Numbered from the stretch's first letter, positions 8,954-18,624 are shown. The stretch: DNA of 64,000 nucleotides from Oscillospiraceae bacterium (GCA_902775565.1 CACYMP010000001.1:62001-126000), one strand, 5' to 3'. Numbers and translations: made by a program. The notes: generated by a model not told the origin, from the sequence alone.

Positions 8954-9256
8954 ATGTACGCAGTTATCAAGACAGGCGGCAAGCAGTACAAGGTTTCTGT
9001 TGACGATGAGATCTTCGTCGAGAAGCTTGAAGGTGAGGCTGGCAGCCAGGTTACTTTCGAGGATGTACTTGCAGTTGCTGATGACAACGGTATCGTAGCA
9101 GGCGATGTCAAGGCTACAGTTACCGGTGAGATCGTAAAGCAGGGCAAGAACAAGAAGGTTATCGTCTCTAAGTACAAGGCTAAGAAGGGCTATCGCAGGA
9201 AGAATGGCCACAGACAGCCTTACACACGTGTACTTATCAAGGCTATCAACGCGTAA
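8954..9256 (+). CDS. rplU: 50S ribosomal protein L21
   Basis: Large-subunit ribosomal protein that contacts 23S rRNA and L20. It has 100 residues. The start [14 protein letters not shown] is the family signature, and the C-terminal rRNA-binding part has [25 protein letters not shown] written across residues about 71-95 as the typical basic stretch. A very good AGGAGG site precedes the ATG. It is the first gene of the conserved rplU-prp-rpmA group, with gaps of 18 and 3 bases between genes. Confidence 0.98.
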   Translation: MYAVIKTGGKQYKVSVDDEIFVEKLEGEAGSQVTFEDVLAVADDNGIVAGDVKATVTGEIVKQGKNKKVIVSKYKAKKGYRRKNGHRQPYTRVLIKAINA

Positions 9257-9274
9257 TCAAAGGCTGATCGCTTT

Positions 9275-9646
9275 ATGATTTCCGTTATCGTCAACAGGGA
9301 AGGCAACTTCATCCGTGCGATCTATGCAAACGGACACGCAGGTTATGCCGATCCCGGTAAGGACATCATCTGCAGCGGAGTTTCAACACTTTTGTTTACT
9401 GCAGCCAGTGCTTTGGAAGATATTTGCGGTTATGACAGCGAATCTTTTTTCCGTATCAGCAATGAAGGCACTGAAGATGTCAATTTGAGGATCACGGTTC
9501 CCGAACAGGGAGACGATGAGACAAAGAACAGGGCTCAGGTAATAATGAGGACCTGCGAATTAGGTCTTATCGGGATAGCAAGAGATTATAACGAAGGCAA
9601 GAAAAGGTACGTAGAGATTATTCACTCAAGAACACCGGAGGTGTAA
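9275..9646 (+). CDS. prp: Ribosomal-processing cysteine protease Prp
   Basis: Small cysteine protease (123 residues, formerly YsxB/DUF464) that removes the N-terminal extension of ribosomal protein L27 in Firmicutes and some relatives. The catalytic pair is visible as His21 (YANGHAGYA) and Cys33 (DIICSGVSTL). It lies between rplU and rpmA, the standard position, and the L27 encoded three bases downstream carries exactly the extension that Prp cleaves. The ribosome site of rpmA is inside the end of this gene, indicating coupled translation. Confidence 0.95.
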   Translation: MISVIVNREGNFIRAIYANGHAGYADPGKDIICSGVSTLLFTAASALEDICGYDSESFFRISNEGTEDVNLRITVPEQGDDETKNRAQVIMRTCELGLIGIARDYNEGKKRYVEIIHSRTPEV

Positions 9647-9649
9647 TTT

Positions 9650-9931
9650 ATGATTAAGTTTAATTTACAGCTCTTTGCACATAAGAAGGGAATGGGTTCC
9701 ACCAAGAACGGCCGTGAGTCCCAGTCCAAGAGATTAGGTGCGAAGAAAGGCGACGGACAGACCGTTTTAGCCGGTAATATTCTTGTCAGACAGCGTGGAA
9801 CTAAGATCCATCCCGGCACAAACGTCGGTATCGGTTCTGACGACACCCTTTTCGCTCTCATCGACGGCACCGTCAAGTACGAGCGCATGGGCAAGGACAA
9901 GAAGCAGGTAAGCGTTTATCCCGTAGCTTAA
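9650..9931 (+). CDS. rpmA: 50S ribosomal protein L27 with Prp-cleaved N-terminal extension
   Basis: Ribosomal protein whose mature N-terminus reaches the peptidyl transferase centre. It has 93 residues. The first ten residues, [10 protein letters not shown], followed by HKKG match the conserved Prp recognition sequence; cleavage after Ala10 would expose the mature [14 protein letters not shown] start. The rest matches L27 ([21 protein letters not shown]). A GGAGGTG site at 9637-9643 lies in the end of prp. The transcript can end at the hairpin at 9964-10002. Confidence 0.97.
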   Translation: MIKFNLQLFAHKKGMGSTKNGRESQSKRLGAKKGDGQTVLAGNILVRQRGTKIHPGTNVGIGSDDTLFALIDGTVKYERMGKDKKQVSVYPVA

Positions 9932-9963
9932 TAGTAAGCTAAGGTTTTTTAAGCGGTTTACGA

Positions 9964-10002
9964 AGAGCAGTCTGTCATTATGTGACGGCTGCTCTCTTTT
10001 TT
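9964..10002 (+). terminator. Terminator between rpmA and obgE
   Basis: AGAGCAG at 9964-9970 pairs with CTGCTCT at 9989-9995; inside it GTCA pairs with TGAC after a short internal loop. It is followed by TTTTTT at 9997-10002. The AAGG ribosome site of obgE begins at the next base, so obgE is expressed either by read-through or from an unseen start. Confidence 0.8.
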
Positions 10003-10014
10003 AAGGTATCTGAA

Positions 10015-11295
10015 ATGTTTATCGATCACGCGAAAATCTATGTTAAGGCGGGAGACGGCGGAGCCGGTGCTCTCAGCTTCCATACCGAGAAGTACATTAC
10101 AAACGGCGGTCCTGACGGCGGCGACGGCGGTGACGGCGGTAATGTCGTTTTTGTCGCGGCAAAAAACCTTACAAGCCTTCAGAATTTCCGTTTCAAGCAC
10201 AAGTTCATTGCAGAAAACGGTGTTAAGGGCGGCAACCGCAAGATGTACGGCAGATGTGGCGAAGACCTTGAGATAGGCGTGCCTGTTGGAACCGTTATCA
10301 GAAATGCGGATACGGGTAAGCTTGTTGCAGATCTGACCGAGGACGGCCAGAAGGTACTTGTCGCCCACGGCGGAAAGGGCGGACTAGGAAACATGCATTA
10401 CGCAAATTCTGTCCGCCAGGCTCCCCAGTTTGCCACACCGGGCACTCCCGGTGAAGAGCTTAACCTTTCCATAGAGCTCAAGCTTATTGCCGACTGCGGA
10501 CTCGTAGGATTCCCCAACGCAGGCAAATCAACGCTCCTTTCTGTTCTTACAAGGGCTAAGCCGAAGATCGCCGATTATCCGTTTACGACGCTTGAACCGG
10601 TATTGGGCGTTGTTGCCGCTGATGATTTCGCTTATGTTATCGCTGATATCCCCGGAATCATTGAGGATGCTCATCAGGGTGCAGGATTAGGCCATGATTT
10701 CCTGAGGCATATCGAACGCACGAGACTCCTCGTTCATGTTGTTGATGTCTCGGAAAGCGACGGAAGAGACGCTGTCGATGATTTCAACGCCATCAACAAC
10801 GAACTTAAGGAATTCAACAGCGAGCTTGCTTCAAGGCCGCAGATTGTTGTTGCCAACAAGTGCGATGCCGCCGATCCCGAAAAGGTAGAGAAATTCGTAA
10901 ATGCCGTAAAAGAGATGGGATATGAGGATGTCTTTGTCATCTCGGCTGCGGGACGTATCGGGCTTAAGGAGCTTTCTGACAAGATAACGGAAATGGTATC
11001 CAAGCTTCCTCCCACGGTTCTTCACGATGAGGTCAAGACCGTTGAGAAGACATATAAGTTCGAGGAGGATAAGAAGAAATTTGATATCGTGATCGATGCC
11101 GAAGGCGTTTATGTGGTCACGGGTGCATGGATCAAGAAGATCTTTAATTCGACAAACTTTGAAGATACCGAGTCCACAAACTTCTTCCAGAGGACATTGG
11201 AAGCTGCGGGCGTTTTTGAAGATCTCCGCAAAGCCGGATGCAAAGAAGGAGATACGGTCAGGATAGAAGACCTCGAATTCGACTATTTCGACTGA
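10015..11295 (+). CDS. obgE: GTPase Obg
   Basis: Essential ribosome-associated GTPase acting in 50S assembly and stress responses. It has 426 residues. The glycine-rich OBG domain comes first (GDGGAGALSFHTEKY, GGPDGGDGG), then the G domain with G1 GFPNAGKST, G3 DIPGI and G4 NKCD, and then the OCT domain (from about residue 350, ending DLEFDYFD). The ATG at 10015 was chosen over a GTG at 9982 because MFIDHAKIYVKAG is the conserved start and the GTG lies inside the terminator hairpin. The spacing AAGG to ATG is short but normal. It completes the conserved ribosomal/Obg neighbourhood. Confidence 0.96.
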   Translation: MFIDHAKIYVKAGDGGAGALSFHTEKYITNGGPDGGDGGDGGNVVFVAAKNLTSLQNFRFKHKFIAENGVKGGNRKMYGRCGEDLEIGVPVGTVIRNADTGKLVADLTEDGQKVLVAHGGKGGLGNMHYANSVRQAPQFATPGTPGEELNLSIELKLIADCGLVGFPNAGKSTLLSVLTRAKPKIADYPFTTLEPVLGVVAADDFAYVIADIPGIIEDAHQGAGLGHDFLRHIERTRLLVHVVDVSESDGRDAVDDFNAINNELKEFNSELASRPQIVVANKCDAADPEKVEKFVNAVKEMGYEDVFVISAAGRIGLKELSDKITEMVSKLPPTVLHDEVKTVEKTYKFEEDKKKFDIVIDAEGVYVVTGAWIKKIFNSTNFEDTESTNFFQRTLEAAGVFEDLRKAGCKEGDTVRIEDLEFDYFD

Positions 11296-11409
11296 TTTCT
11301 GATACTAATTTACAAATTGTTCATTATTTTGTTGTTCTCTGTCCTTGATGTTTCGTTACTATCATGACATCAGGATATTCCTTAAAGAGGTTTTGAGTTT
11401 GTGTGATAA

Positions 11410-11441
11410 GGACCGCGGAGTGAGCCCCGCGGTTCTTTTTT
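11410..11441 (+). terminator. Terminator after obgE
   Basis: Nine-pair GC-rich stem (GGACCGCGG with CCGCGGTTC, one G-T pair), eight-base loop, then TTTTTT at 11436-11441. Confidence 0.88.
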
Positions 11442-11497
11442 GTTGTAATATCCCTGCTTCATGTCGTAAAATTAGTTTGGCAATTCTGGAGGGATAT

Positions 11498-11959
11498 ATG
11501 GAGCTTCTTCGTCAGATAATAAACAACAAGATATTGTGGATCGGAGTGCTTTCATGGTTTATAGCCCAGATCTTCAAGACCATTAATAACGCTATCATCA
11601 ACGGCAAGTTCAGCCTTGAGCGTATGTACGGGGACGGAGGCATGCCGAGCGGACATTCCGCCACCGTCTCATCCGTGGCACTTGCCGTCGGCCTTTACGA
11701 GGGTTTTGATACTCCTTTATTCGCCGTTGCCTGTATCCTGGCCATAATAGTCATGCATGACGCTATGAACGTCCGCCTTCAGGCCGGTAAGCAGGCTGCT
11801 CTTCTTAATGTTCTCGCAGATACATTCGAGAAGGTCACCGGTACCGATCTCCCAAACGAGGAGAAACTCAAAGAACTCCTCGGCCATACACCCCTGCAGG
11901 TGATTGCCGGTTGTCTTTTAGGACTTCTCGTGGCATATGTCTGCTATCTTTTAATTTGA
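11498..11959 (+). CDS. Divergent PAP2 family (DUF212, YuiD-like) membrane protein
   Basis: Membrane protein of 153 residues related to type-2 phosphatidic acid phosphatases. It has the motif GGMPSGHSATVSSVALAVG near residue 45 and the conserved MHDAMNVRLQAGKQAALLN; membrane segments lie near 10-27, 50-90 and 130-152. The substrate of this divergent subfamily is unknown; a lipid-phosphate role is inference. The ATG at 11498 with CTGGAGGGAT just before it was chosen over upstream in-frame ATGs at 11345 and 11348, because the upstream part spans the obgE terminator and shows no conservation. A sugar kinase gene follows after 9 bases. Confidence 0.88.
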   Translation: MELLRQIINNKILWIGVLSWFIAQIFKTINNAIINGKFSLERMYGDGGMPSGHSATVSSVALAVGLYEGFDTPLFAVACILAIIVMHDAMNVRLQAGKQAALLNVLADTFEKVTGTDLPNEEKLKELLGHTPLQVIAGCLLGLLVAYVCYLLI

Positions 11960-11968
11960 GGTTAAAAC

Positions 11969-12886
11969 ATGATCTACACACTGACACTGAATCCTGCAAT
12001 AGACGTAACTTATACAGCATTACCTTTTATGAGAGGCGGACTCAATCGAGTCAAGGCGATAAGGCGTGACCCGGGCGGAAAAGGGATCAACGTATCAAAG
12101 ACACTGAGAAACCTTGGAGAGCAGACGTGTGCCTGCTTTCTTTCGGGAGGTCCCGCAGGCAGAGAGCTTTATGACATGCTCGTTGCCATGGACATCCAGT
12201 GCATATGCGCTGAGATCGGTACGGGCAATACGCGTTCCAATCTTAAGATAGTTGATACTGAAGGCATAACCACAGAGATCAACGAAGAAGGTCCCGCCTT
12301 TGATTTTCAGGCATCCGCAGCCATCAGGAAGAGGCTTCTTGAAATGGTAACGATTCAGGACGTGGTCGTTATTTCGGGAAAGATACCTCCTGCAGCTCCG
12401 AATGATATCTACAGGACGATCATAAGGGAGATACAGCATAAGGGTGTAAAGGTCATCCTTGATGCTTCCGGAGAGGCATTGGAGAACGGACTGCGTTCGA
12501 TTCCTTTTGCCGTCAAACCCAATGCTGCTGAAGTAGGTATCAATGAAGATGTGGAGTCAGCCCTCAAGGCCTGCTACAGATTCCTCTCTGTAGGTTCGTC
12601 CATAGCATTGATATCTCTCGGGGAAAAGGGCGCAGTTTACTGTGACAGGAACGGAACAAGGATGTATGCCGAAGGAATGAAGGTCGATGTACGCTGTACG
12701 ACAGGCTGCGGTGACGCAATGACAGCGGGGCTTGCTTATGGAATATCGATCAATCTTTCACCGGAAGACACCTTCAGGATCGCATGCGCCTGCGGTACAG
12801 CCGCAGCTCTTACTGACGGAACCCAGGCACCTTCAGCCGGCTCGATAGCGGGTTTTGAGGACAAGATCAGGATAACGAGGATCTGA
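11969..12886 (+). CDS. 1-phosphofructokinase / tagatose-6-phosphate kinase family (PfkB)
   Basis: ATP-dependent sugar-phosphate kinase of the ribokinase/PfkB superfamily, 305 residues. The start MIYTLTLNPAIDVT, the DPGGKGINVSKTL substrate loop, KPNAAEVG, and the C-terminal anion hole with the catalytic Asp in TTGCGDAMTAG are visible. The last motif is usually GAGDS; here Ala is replaced by Cys and Ser by Ala, but the catalytic Asp is kept. FruK-type 1-phosphofructokinase is the best guess; tagatose-6-phosphate kinase is possible. No PTS gene lies nearby to support a fructose route. It may be co-transcribed with the PAP2 gene. Confidence 0.88.
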   Translation: MIYTLTLNPAIDVTYTALPFMRGGLNRVKAIRRDPGGKGINVSKTLRNLGEQTCACFLSGGPAGRELYDMLVAMDIQCICAEIGTGNTRSNLKIVDTEGITTEINEEGPAFDFQASAAIRKRLLEMVTIQDVVVISGKIPPAAPNDIYRTIIREIQHKGVKVILDASGEALENGLRSIPFAVKPNAAEVGINEDVESALKACYRFLSVGSSIALISLGEKGAVYCDRNGTRMYAEGMKVDVRCTTGCGDAMTAGLAYGISINLSPEDTFRIACACGTAAALTDGTQAPSAGSIAGFEDKIRITRI

Positions 12887-12900
12887 TTTCCTTTTTGATG

Positions 12901-12929
12901 TTGTAACGCCCGAACGAATGTTCTAAAAT
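12901..12929 (+). promoter_or_regulatory. Promoter of uvrB-dnaE-sirtuin group
   Basis: TTGTAA at 12901-12906, 17-base spacer, TAAAAT at 12924-12929. The LexA box fills the spacer, so bound repressor would exclude RNA polymerase. Confidence 0.7.
12911..12924 (+). promoter_or_regulatory. LexA (DinR) operator, SOS box
   Basis: CGAACGAATGTTCT matches the Bacillus/Clostridia LexA consensus CGAACRNRYGTTYC in all defined positions but the last. It lies between the -35 and -10 boxes upstream of uvrB, a classic SOS gene. Confidence 0.85.
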
Positions 12930-12949
12930 GACTCTATAAAGGAGTTCAT

Positions 12950-14962
12950 ATGTTTAAACTTGTATCTGATTACAAACCTTCGGGCGACCAGCCTCAGGCG
13001 ATAGATGCCCTTGTTAAGGGTATTGAGAGCGGTATGCGCGGCCAGACGCTTCTCGGAGTAACGGGCTCGGGCAAGACTTTTACTATGGCTAACGTAATAC
13101 AGCGTGTACAGAGACCCACACTGGTGCTTGCGCATAACAAGACCCTTGCAGGACAATTGTATGCGGAATTCAAGGAGCTTTTCCCTGAGAATGCCGTAGA
13201 ATACTTTATCTCTTACTACGATTACTATCAGCCTGAAGCTTATATTGCCGCTTCCGATACATATATCGAGAAGGATTCTTCCCTTAATGAAGAGATCGAC
13301 CGTATGCGTCACGAGGCCACCAAGTCGCTTCTTACCCGCGATGACGTGATAATAGTTGCGTCGGTATCTTGCATTTACGGTATCGGAGAGAAGAGCGACT
13401 ACTTGTCGATGGTGCTCAATCTTGAGACAGGTCTTGAGATACCACAGGCAGACGTAATAGGTCAGCTGATCAACATGCAGTATACCCGCAATGATTTCGC
13501 ACCTGAGAGAGGCTCATTCAGATGCAAGGGAGATACGATAGATATCTGGACGCCTGATTCCGAGCATACTCTTACGAGGATCAGCTTTTTCGGAGATGAG
13601 ATCGATAAGATCAGTTATGTTAACAGCATCACAGGCAAGACGGAGTTTACCAAGAACTACGTGGAGATATTCCCTGCGTCTCATTATGCGACCGGCAGGC
13701 AGAAGCTTAACAGGGCAATCGAGACTATAGAGATCGAGCTTGAAGAAAGGCTCAAGGAGCTCCGTGACAAAGGCGATATGATCGCTGCTTACAGGCTCGA
13801 GCAGAGGACCAGATACGATATGGACATGCTGCGCGAGACTGGCTTTGTCAAGGGTATCGAGAACTATTCAAGGCACATAGCCGGAAGACAGGCAGGCGAG
13901 CCGCCTTGCACTCTTATGGACTTCTTCCCGGATGATTTCCTGATGTTCATAGACGAGTCACACCAGACGATCCCGCAGGTAGGTGCGATGTACAACGGTG
14001 ACAGGTCGAGGAAAGAGATGCTCGTCCAGTACGGCTTCAGACTTCCCTCAGCCTTTGATAACAGACCTCTCAAGTTCAATGAATTCGAACAGAAGATGGG
14101 ACAGACGATCTTTGTAAGCGCAACACCTGCCGATTACGAGAAGGAACACAGCGAGCAGACTGTCGAGCAGATGATCAGACCTACCGGTCTTCTTGATCCT
14201 GAGATCTTTGTCCGTCCTGTTGAAGGGCAGATCGAGGACATCCTGCACGAGCTTTCCGAACAGAAGAAGCGCGGTGATAAGAGCCTTATCATGACGCTCA
14301 CAAAGAAGATGTCGGAAGACCTTACCGAATTCCTTGAGAAGGAAGGCGTAAGAGTAACATATCTGCACTCTGACATAAAGGCAGTTGAGAGAATGCAGAT
14401 ACTTAATAAGCTCCGTAACGATGAGGTTGATGTAATAGTTGGTATCAATCTCTTAAGAGAAGGTATCGATCTTCCCGAAGTGTCTTTGCTTATGATCCTT
14501 GATGCCGATAAGGAAGGCTTCCTGAGATCTGAAAGGTCGCTTATCCAGATTATCGGAAGATGCGCGCGTAATGAGAGGGGACGGGTCATCCTTTACGCTG
14601 ATGAAGTTACCGATTCAATGATGAATGCGGTCGGCGAGACCAACAGAAGACGTTCGATCCAGAAGAAATACAATGAAGAGCACGGTATCGTTCCGAGAAC
14701 TGTCAAGAAAGCAGTCCGTGATGTGTTCGATATTGTTGCCGGAAGTGCAGAGAAGATATCTTCAAAGTCCTCATCAGGCAAGCGCACAGGCATCGATCCC
14801 ACGCGTCTCATTAATGAGGGTGTATCAAGCGGAAGTGCTGAAGATAACGAGAAGATGATCGCCCAGCTTACGATAGAGATGACCAACGCTGCCAAGAACC
14901 TCGAATTCGAGAAGGCAGCAGAGATCAGGGACATCATCATTGAGCTTAAGGGGAAGAAATAA
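12950..14962 (+). CDS. uvrB: Excinuclease ABC subunit B
   Basis: Central damage-verifying helicase-like subunit of nucleotide excision repair, loaded by UvrA and partnered with UvrC. It has 670 residues, normal length. Helicase motif I GVTGSGKTFTMANV is near residue 38; the beta-hairpin YYDYYQPEAYI that clamps DNA is near 91; motif VI QIIGRCARNERG is near 532; a C-terminal UVR domain (LTIEMTNAAKNLEFEKAAEIRD) that binds UvrC ends the protein. The AAGGAG site precedes the ATG. A LexA box in its promoter indicates SOS induction. The stop overlaps the dnaE start by one base (TAATG). Confidence 0.98.
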   Translation: MFKLVSDYKPSGDQPQAIDALVKGIESGMRGQTLLGVTGSGKTFTMANVIQRVQRPTLVLAHNKTLAGQLYAEFKELFPENAVEYFISYYDYYQPEAYIAASDTYIEKDSSLNEEIDRMRHEATKSLLTRDDVIIVASVSCIYGIGEKSDYLSMVLNLETGLEIPQADVIGQLINMQYTRNDFAPERGSFRCKGDTIDIWTPDSEHTLTRISFFGDEIDKISYVNSITGKTEFTKNYVEIFPASHYATGRQKLNRAIETIEIELEERLKELRDKGDMIAAYRLEQRTRYDMDMLRETGFVKGIENYSRHIAGRQAGEPPCTLMDFFPDDFLMFIDESHQTIPQVGAMYNGDRSRKEMLVQYGFRLPSAFDNRPLKFNEFEQKMGQTIFVSATPADYEKEHSEQTVEQMIRPTGLLDPEIFVRPVEGQIEDILHELSEQKKRGDKSLIMTLTKKMSEDLTEFLEKEGVRVTYLHSDIKAVERMQILNKLRNDEVDVIVGINLLREGIDLPEVSLLMILDADKEGFLRSERSLIQIIGRCARNERGRVILYADEVTDSMMNAVGETNRRRSIQKKYNEEHGIVPRTVKKAVRDVFDIVAGSAEKISSKSSSGKRTGIDPTRLINEGVSSGSAEDNEKMIAQLTIEMTNAAKNLEFEKAAEIRDIIIELKGKK

Positions 14963-17900
14963 TGGGCAGCTTTTGTCATTTACATCTTCATACCGAATAC
15001 AGTCTTCTTGACGGCGCGATAAGAATATCCGAACTCGCCGGAAGGCTGAAGGAAATGGGTATGACTTCGTGTGCCATCACGGATCACGGTGTAATGTATG
15101 GTGCTGTGTCATTCTATAAGGCCATGGAGGCGGCAGGTATCCATCCTGTTATAGGCTGCGAGGTATATGTTGCACCCGGTTCGAGATTCGACAAGGATCC
15201 TGCTTCATATCAGCATGAGAGGTACTATCACCATCTGATCCTGCTTGCCAAGGACAACACAGGCCTTGTCCATCTGAACAAGCTTGTTTCAGCCGGTTTT
15301 ACCGAAGGCTTCTACAGAAGGCCCAGGATCGACGAGGAACTCTTAGAGAAATACCATGAAGGCCTTATCTGTCTTTCGGGATGCGTCGCGGGCAAGCTTC
15401 CGGGACTCATTATGGACGGCGATCTCGAAGGCGCGCGCAAATGCGCAGAAAGATACGATGCCATTTTCGGAAGAGGCAACTATTATCTTGAGATACAGGC
15501 TAATACCACAAGTGAGCAGGCAACGGTAAACTCAGCGCTGATAAAGCTGTCACGTGAGACGGGGATCCCTCTTGCCGCTACCAATGACTGCCATTATCTG
15601 AAGCAGGAAGACGCGGAAGCTCAGGATATTCTCCTTTGCATATCAACCGCCGCCAGGATCGACGATGAGAACAGGATGAAGATGTCCTGTGACGAGTTCT
15701 ATGTAAAATCAGAGACGGAGATGAGAAGATTCTTCGCCGAGGTCCCTGATGCGATAGAGAATACCGGCAAGATCGCCGAGATGTGCAATGCCAAATATGA
15801 TTTCAATACGATCCATCTTCCCGTGTATGAGGTACCGGAAGGGTATTCGGGACATGCCGAGTATCTTTCGGAACTGACATATAAAGGCCTTGAGAAGCGC
15901 TTTAACGTTACTCCTCCCACTGGTGACAAGGAAGAGTACTATAAGCGTGCCGAGTATGAATTGTCCGTCATCAACAGCATGGGTTATACGGACTATTACC
16001 TGATTGTCTGGGACTTTATCAACTATGCCAAGACACATGAAGTTACGGTCGGCCCCGGAAGAGGTTCAGGTGCGGGTTCTCTCGTTGCTTACGCAATAGG
16101 GATAACCGATATCGATCCGATCAGGTATGGCCTTGTTTTCGAGAGATTTTTGAATTCTGAACGTGTGTCGATGCCTGACTTCGACGTCGATTTCAATGAT
16201 GAGAGAAGACAGATCGCTATCGATTATGTTACCGAGAAATACGGCAAAGACAGGGTAGCGCATGTTATCACGTTCGGTACGCTTGCAGCCAGGCAGGCGG
16301 TAAAAGACGTTGCCAGAGTCCTTAATATGCCGATCGCTCAGAGCAATAAGATCACTAAGATGATCCCGTTCTCTCCGGGAATGACCTTGAAGCAGGCGCT
16401 TGAGATAAGCAGAGAATTCAAGGAATGCTACGAGAGCGACGCCGAAGCACATAAGGTCGTAGACATGGCCATGCGTATCGAGGGGCTTCCGAGAAATGCC
16501 GGCACTCATGCCGCGGGCATTATCATATCAGGTGCGGACATTACCGATATAGCTCCGCTTGCGGTAAATGACGATACCGTTGTCGTACAGTTTGCCAAGG
16601 CGGATGTTGAGAGTATAGGTCTTCTGAAATTCGACTTTTTGGGGCTCCGTACACTGACAGTGCTTCAGGAGGCCAGAGACCTTGTCAGACAGAACTATGG
16701 CAAGGACATAGATCTGGAGAGGATCCCGCTTGATGACCCGAATATATTCAAGATGATAAGCAGGGGCGATACTGTCGGTGTGTTCCAGCTTGAAAGCCGC
16801 GGCATGACTTCTTTTATGAAACAGCTTGAACCGGAAAGCCTTGAGGATATTATCGCGGGCATTTCGCTATACAGACCGGGACCTATGGAGCAGATCCCGA
16901 AATATGTCGACTGCAAGCATAACCCTTCGCATATTTCATACGATCATGAACTCCTGGAGCCTATTCTTAATGTTACATACGGCTGTGCTATCTATCAGGA
17001 ACAGGTAATGCAGATAGTCAGAGATCTTGCCGGTTTCTCAATGGGACAGTCGGATAATATCAGGCGCGCGATGAGCAAGAAAAAGAAATCGATCATGGAG
17101 AACTACAGACAGCTCTTCATGTACGGCGGTACTGATGACAAGGACAGGCAGATCGACGGCGCGGTAAAGCGCGGTGTCAGCGAACAGGTTGCAGCCAAGA
17201 TATTTGATGACGTCGCGGGATTTGCGGGATACGCATTCAACAAATCACATGCGGCATGCTATGCAGTCGTAGGATATTGGACGGCATATTTCAAATACTA
17301 TTATCCGACCGAGTTCATGGCTGCCAACATCAATTCGTTCAGGACTGAGCTTGCCCAGGCTTCACATTACATCAGCTGCTGTGCTGAGATGGGGATACAG
17401 GTTCTTCCTCCTGATATCAACAAGAGCCGTGAGAAGTTCACTACCGAAGGCGACAGGAAGATCAGATTCGGAATGTCCACCGTAAAGAACGTGGGTGAGA
17501 ACGCGGTGCTCGATATACTTGCCGACAGGGATAAGAACGGACCGTATAAGTCGTTTGATGATTTTGTTATCAGGGCATCCAAGATCGGAGTGAAAAGGAA
17601 TGTCGCAGAGTCTTTGATCCTGGCATCCTGCATGGATTCTTTCGGACTTACGAGAGCCCAGATGGTAGGATGCGTCCAAACAGAGCTCGATAAGCTTGCC
17701 CAGACTGCGAACCGCAATATAGAAGGCCAGTTGTCGCTTTTTGATCTCGGCGGTGATTCAAGTAATGATACGGGGATATATATTCCCGACATTCCTGAGT
17801 ATCCCGAAGAGACAAAGCTCGGATATGAGAAAGAAATGGTTGGCATCTATATATCGGGAAATCCTCTTGAACCGTACAGAGACATCATTTCACAGCTCGC

Positions 17901-18621
17901 GACTTTTGATACGGCCGAGGCTGAGAGCATTGCCGAGATGCAGGGCGCGGAGGCATTGGACGATAACCGCGAAGTTGTTATGTGCGGTATGGTCACGTCC
18001 AAGAAGACCAGCTATACAAAGAAGAAGACCATGATCGCGACGATCGGATGCGAAGACATGACAGGGCGTTTTGAAGTCATGCTTTACGGAAAGAGCTTTG
18101 ATACTTTCAACAGGATCGTTGAAAAGAACAAACCGTACATTTTCATCGGGCGGAGACAGATGCGCGAAGACAGCGGCCTTACGATGTTTGCTGATGCGTG
18201 TTATCTGCTCGGCAGGGATACGGATGTCGTAAGGACAGTTAAGAGCGACCGTGCGTATATGGCAGCGGTAAGAGAAGCGGGCTCGGCCAGGAAAACGGAT
18301 TATCCTGCGCCTGCCATGCAGACTGAACAGAACACAATACAGGCTCAGCCGGTAAGTAAAGAACCGGTTCAGGAAGATGCAAGACCGCCGCAGGCATTAA
18401 GGATTAACTACTCCGGCAAGCCTGATTCGGAAGGTTTTAACAGATTGTTAAATTTCCTTGCGTACTTCCACGGAAATCTTCCTGTTGAAGTAAGATTTAT
18501 ATCAGACGGAAGCATTGCAAGACTTGATCCCGTTTGCGACATCATGTTCGACGATCAGGTAATAGAGAAGCTTGAAGAACTGGTCGGAAGTGGGAACACG
18601 GAGATCATCCGGGAGGATTAG
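14962..18621 (+). CDS. dnaE: DNA polymerase III alpha subunit (DnaE type)
   Basis: C-family DNA polymerase, 1219 residues. The N-terminal PHP domain keeps its metal-binding pattern (HLHLHTEYSLLDG, AITDHG, GCEVYV, NDCHYL). The catalytic palm has GPGRGSGAGS and the aspartates of PDFDVDF (about residues 405-411). The helix-hairpin-helix and OB domains follow, ending with a low-similarity linker from about 1120. Firmicutes normally have both PolC and DnaE; DnaE extends primers and supports error-prone synthesis. It follows uvrB with a one-base overlap, so it should share the LexA-controlled promoter. The sirtuin gene begins 3 bases after its stop. Confidence 0.96.
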   Translation: MGSFCHLHLHTEYSLLDGAIRISELAGRLKEMGMTSCAITDHGVMYGAVSFYKAMEAAGIHPVIGCEVYVAPGSRFDKDPASYQHERYYHHLILLAKDNTGLVHLNKLVSAGFTEGFYRRPRIDEELLEKYHEGLICLSGCVAGKLPGLIMDGDLEGARKCAERYDAIFGRGNYYLEIQANTTSEQATVNSALIKLSRETGIPLAATNDCHYLKQEDAEAQDILLCISTAARIDDENRMKMSCDEFYVKSETEMRRFFAEVPDAIENTGKIAEMCNAKYDFNTIHLPVYEVPEGYSGHAEYLSELTYKGLEKRFNVTPPTGDKEEYYKRAEYELSVINSMGYTDYYLIVWDFINYAKTHEVTVGPGRGSGAGSLVAYAIGITDIDPIRYGLVFERFLNSERVSMPDFDVDFNDERRQIAIDYVTEKYGKDRVAHVITFGTLAARQAVKDVARVLNMPIAQSNKITKMIPFSPGMTLKQALEISREFKECYESDAEAHKVVDMAMRIEGLPRNAGTHAAGIIISGADITDIAPLAVNDDTVVVQFAKADVESIGLLKFDFLGLRTLTVLQEARDLVRQNYGKDIDLERIPLDDPNIFKMISRGDTVGVFQLESRGMTSFMKQLEPESLEDIIAGISLYRPGPMEQIPKYVDCKHNPSHISYDHELLEPILNVTYGCAIYQEQVMQIVRDLAGFSMGQSDNIRRAMSKKKKSIMENYRQLFMYGGTDDKDRQIDGAVKRGVSEQVAAKIFDDVAGFAGYAFNKSHAACYAVVGYWTAYFKYYYPTEFMAANINSFRTELAQASHYISCCAEMGIQVLPPDINKSREKFTTEGDRKIRFGMSTVKNVGENAVLDILADRDKNGPYKSFDDFVIRASKIGVKRNVAESLILASCMDSFGLTRAQMVGCVQTELDKLAQTANRNIEGQLSLFDLGGDSSNDTGIYIPDIPEYPEETKLGYEKEMVGIYISGNPLEPYRDIISQLATFDTAEAESIAEMQGAEALDDNREVVMCGMVTSKKTSYTKKKTMIATIGCEDMTGRFEVMLYGKSFDTFNRIVEKNKPYIFIGRRQMREDSGLTMFADACYLLGRDTDVVRTVKSDRAYMAAVREAGSARKTDYPAPAMQTEQNTIQAQPVSKEPVQEDARPPQALRINYSGKPDSEGFNRLLNFLAYFHGNLPVEVRFISDGSIARLDPVCDIMFDDQVIEKLEELVGSGNTEIIRED

Positions 18622-18624
18622 TTT

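Noticed and set aside
11345..11497. In-frame extension upstream of the PAP2 gene
   Set aside because: It spans the obgE terminator hairpin, and the strong ribosome site is just before 11498.
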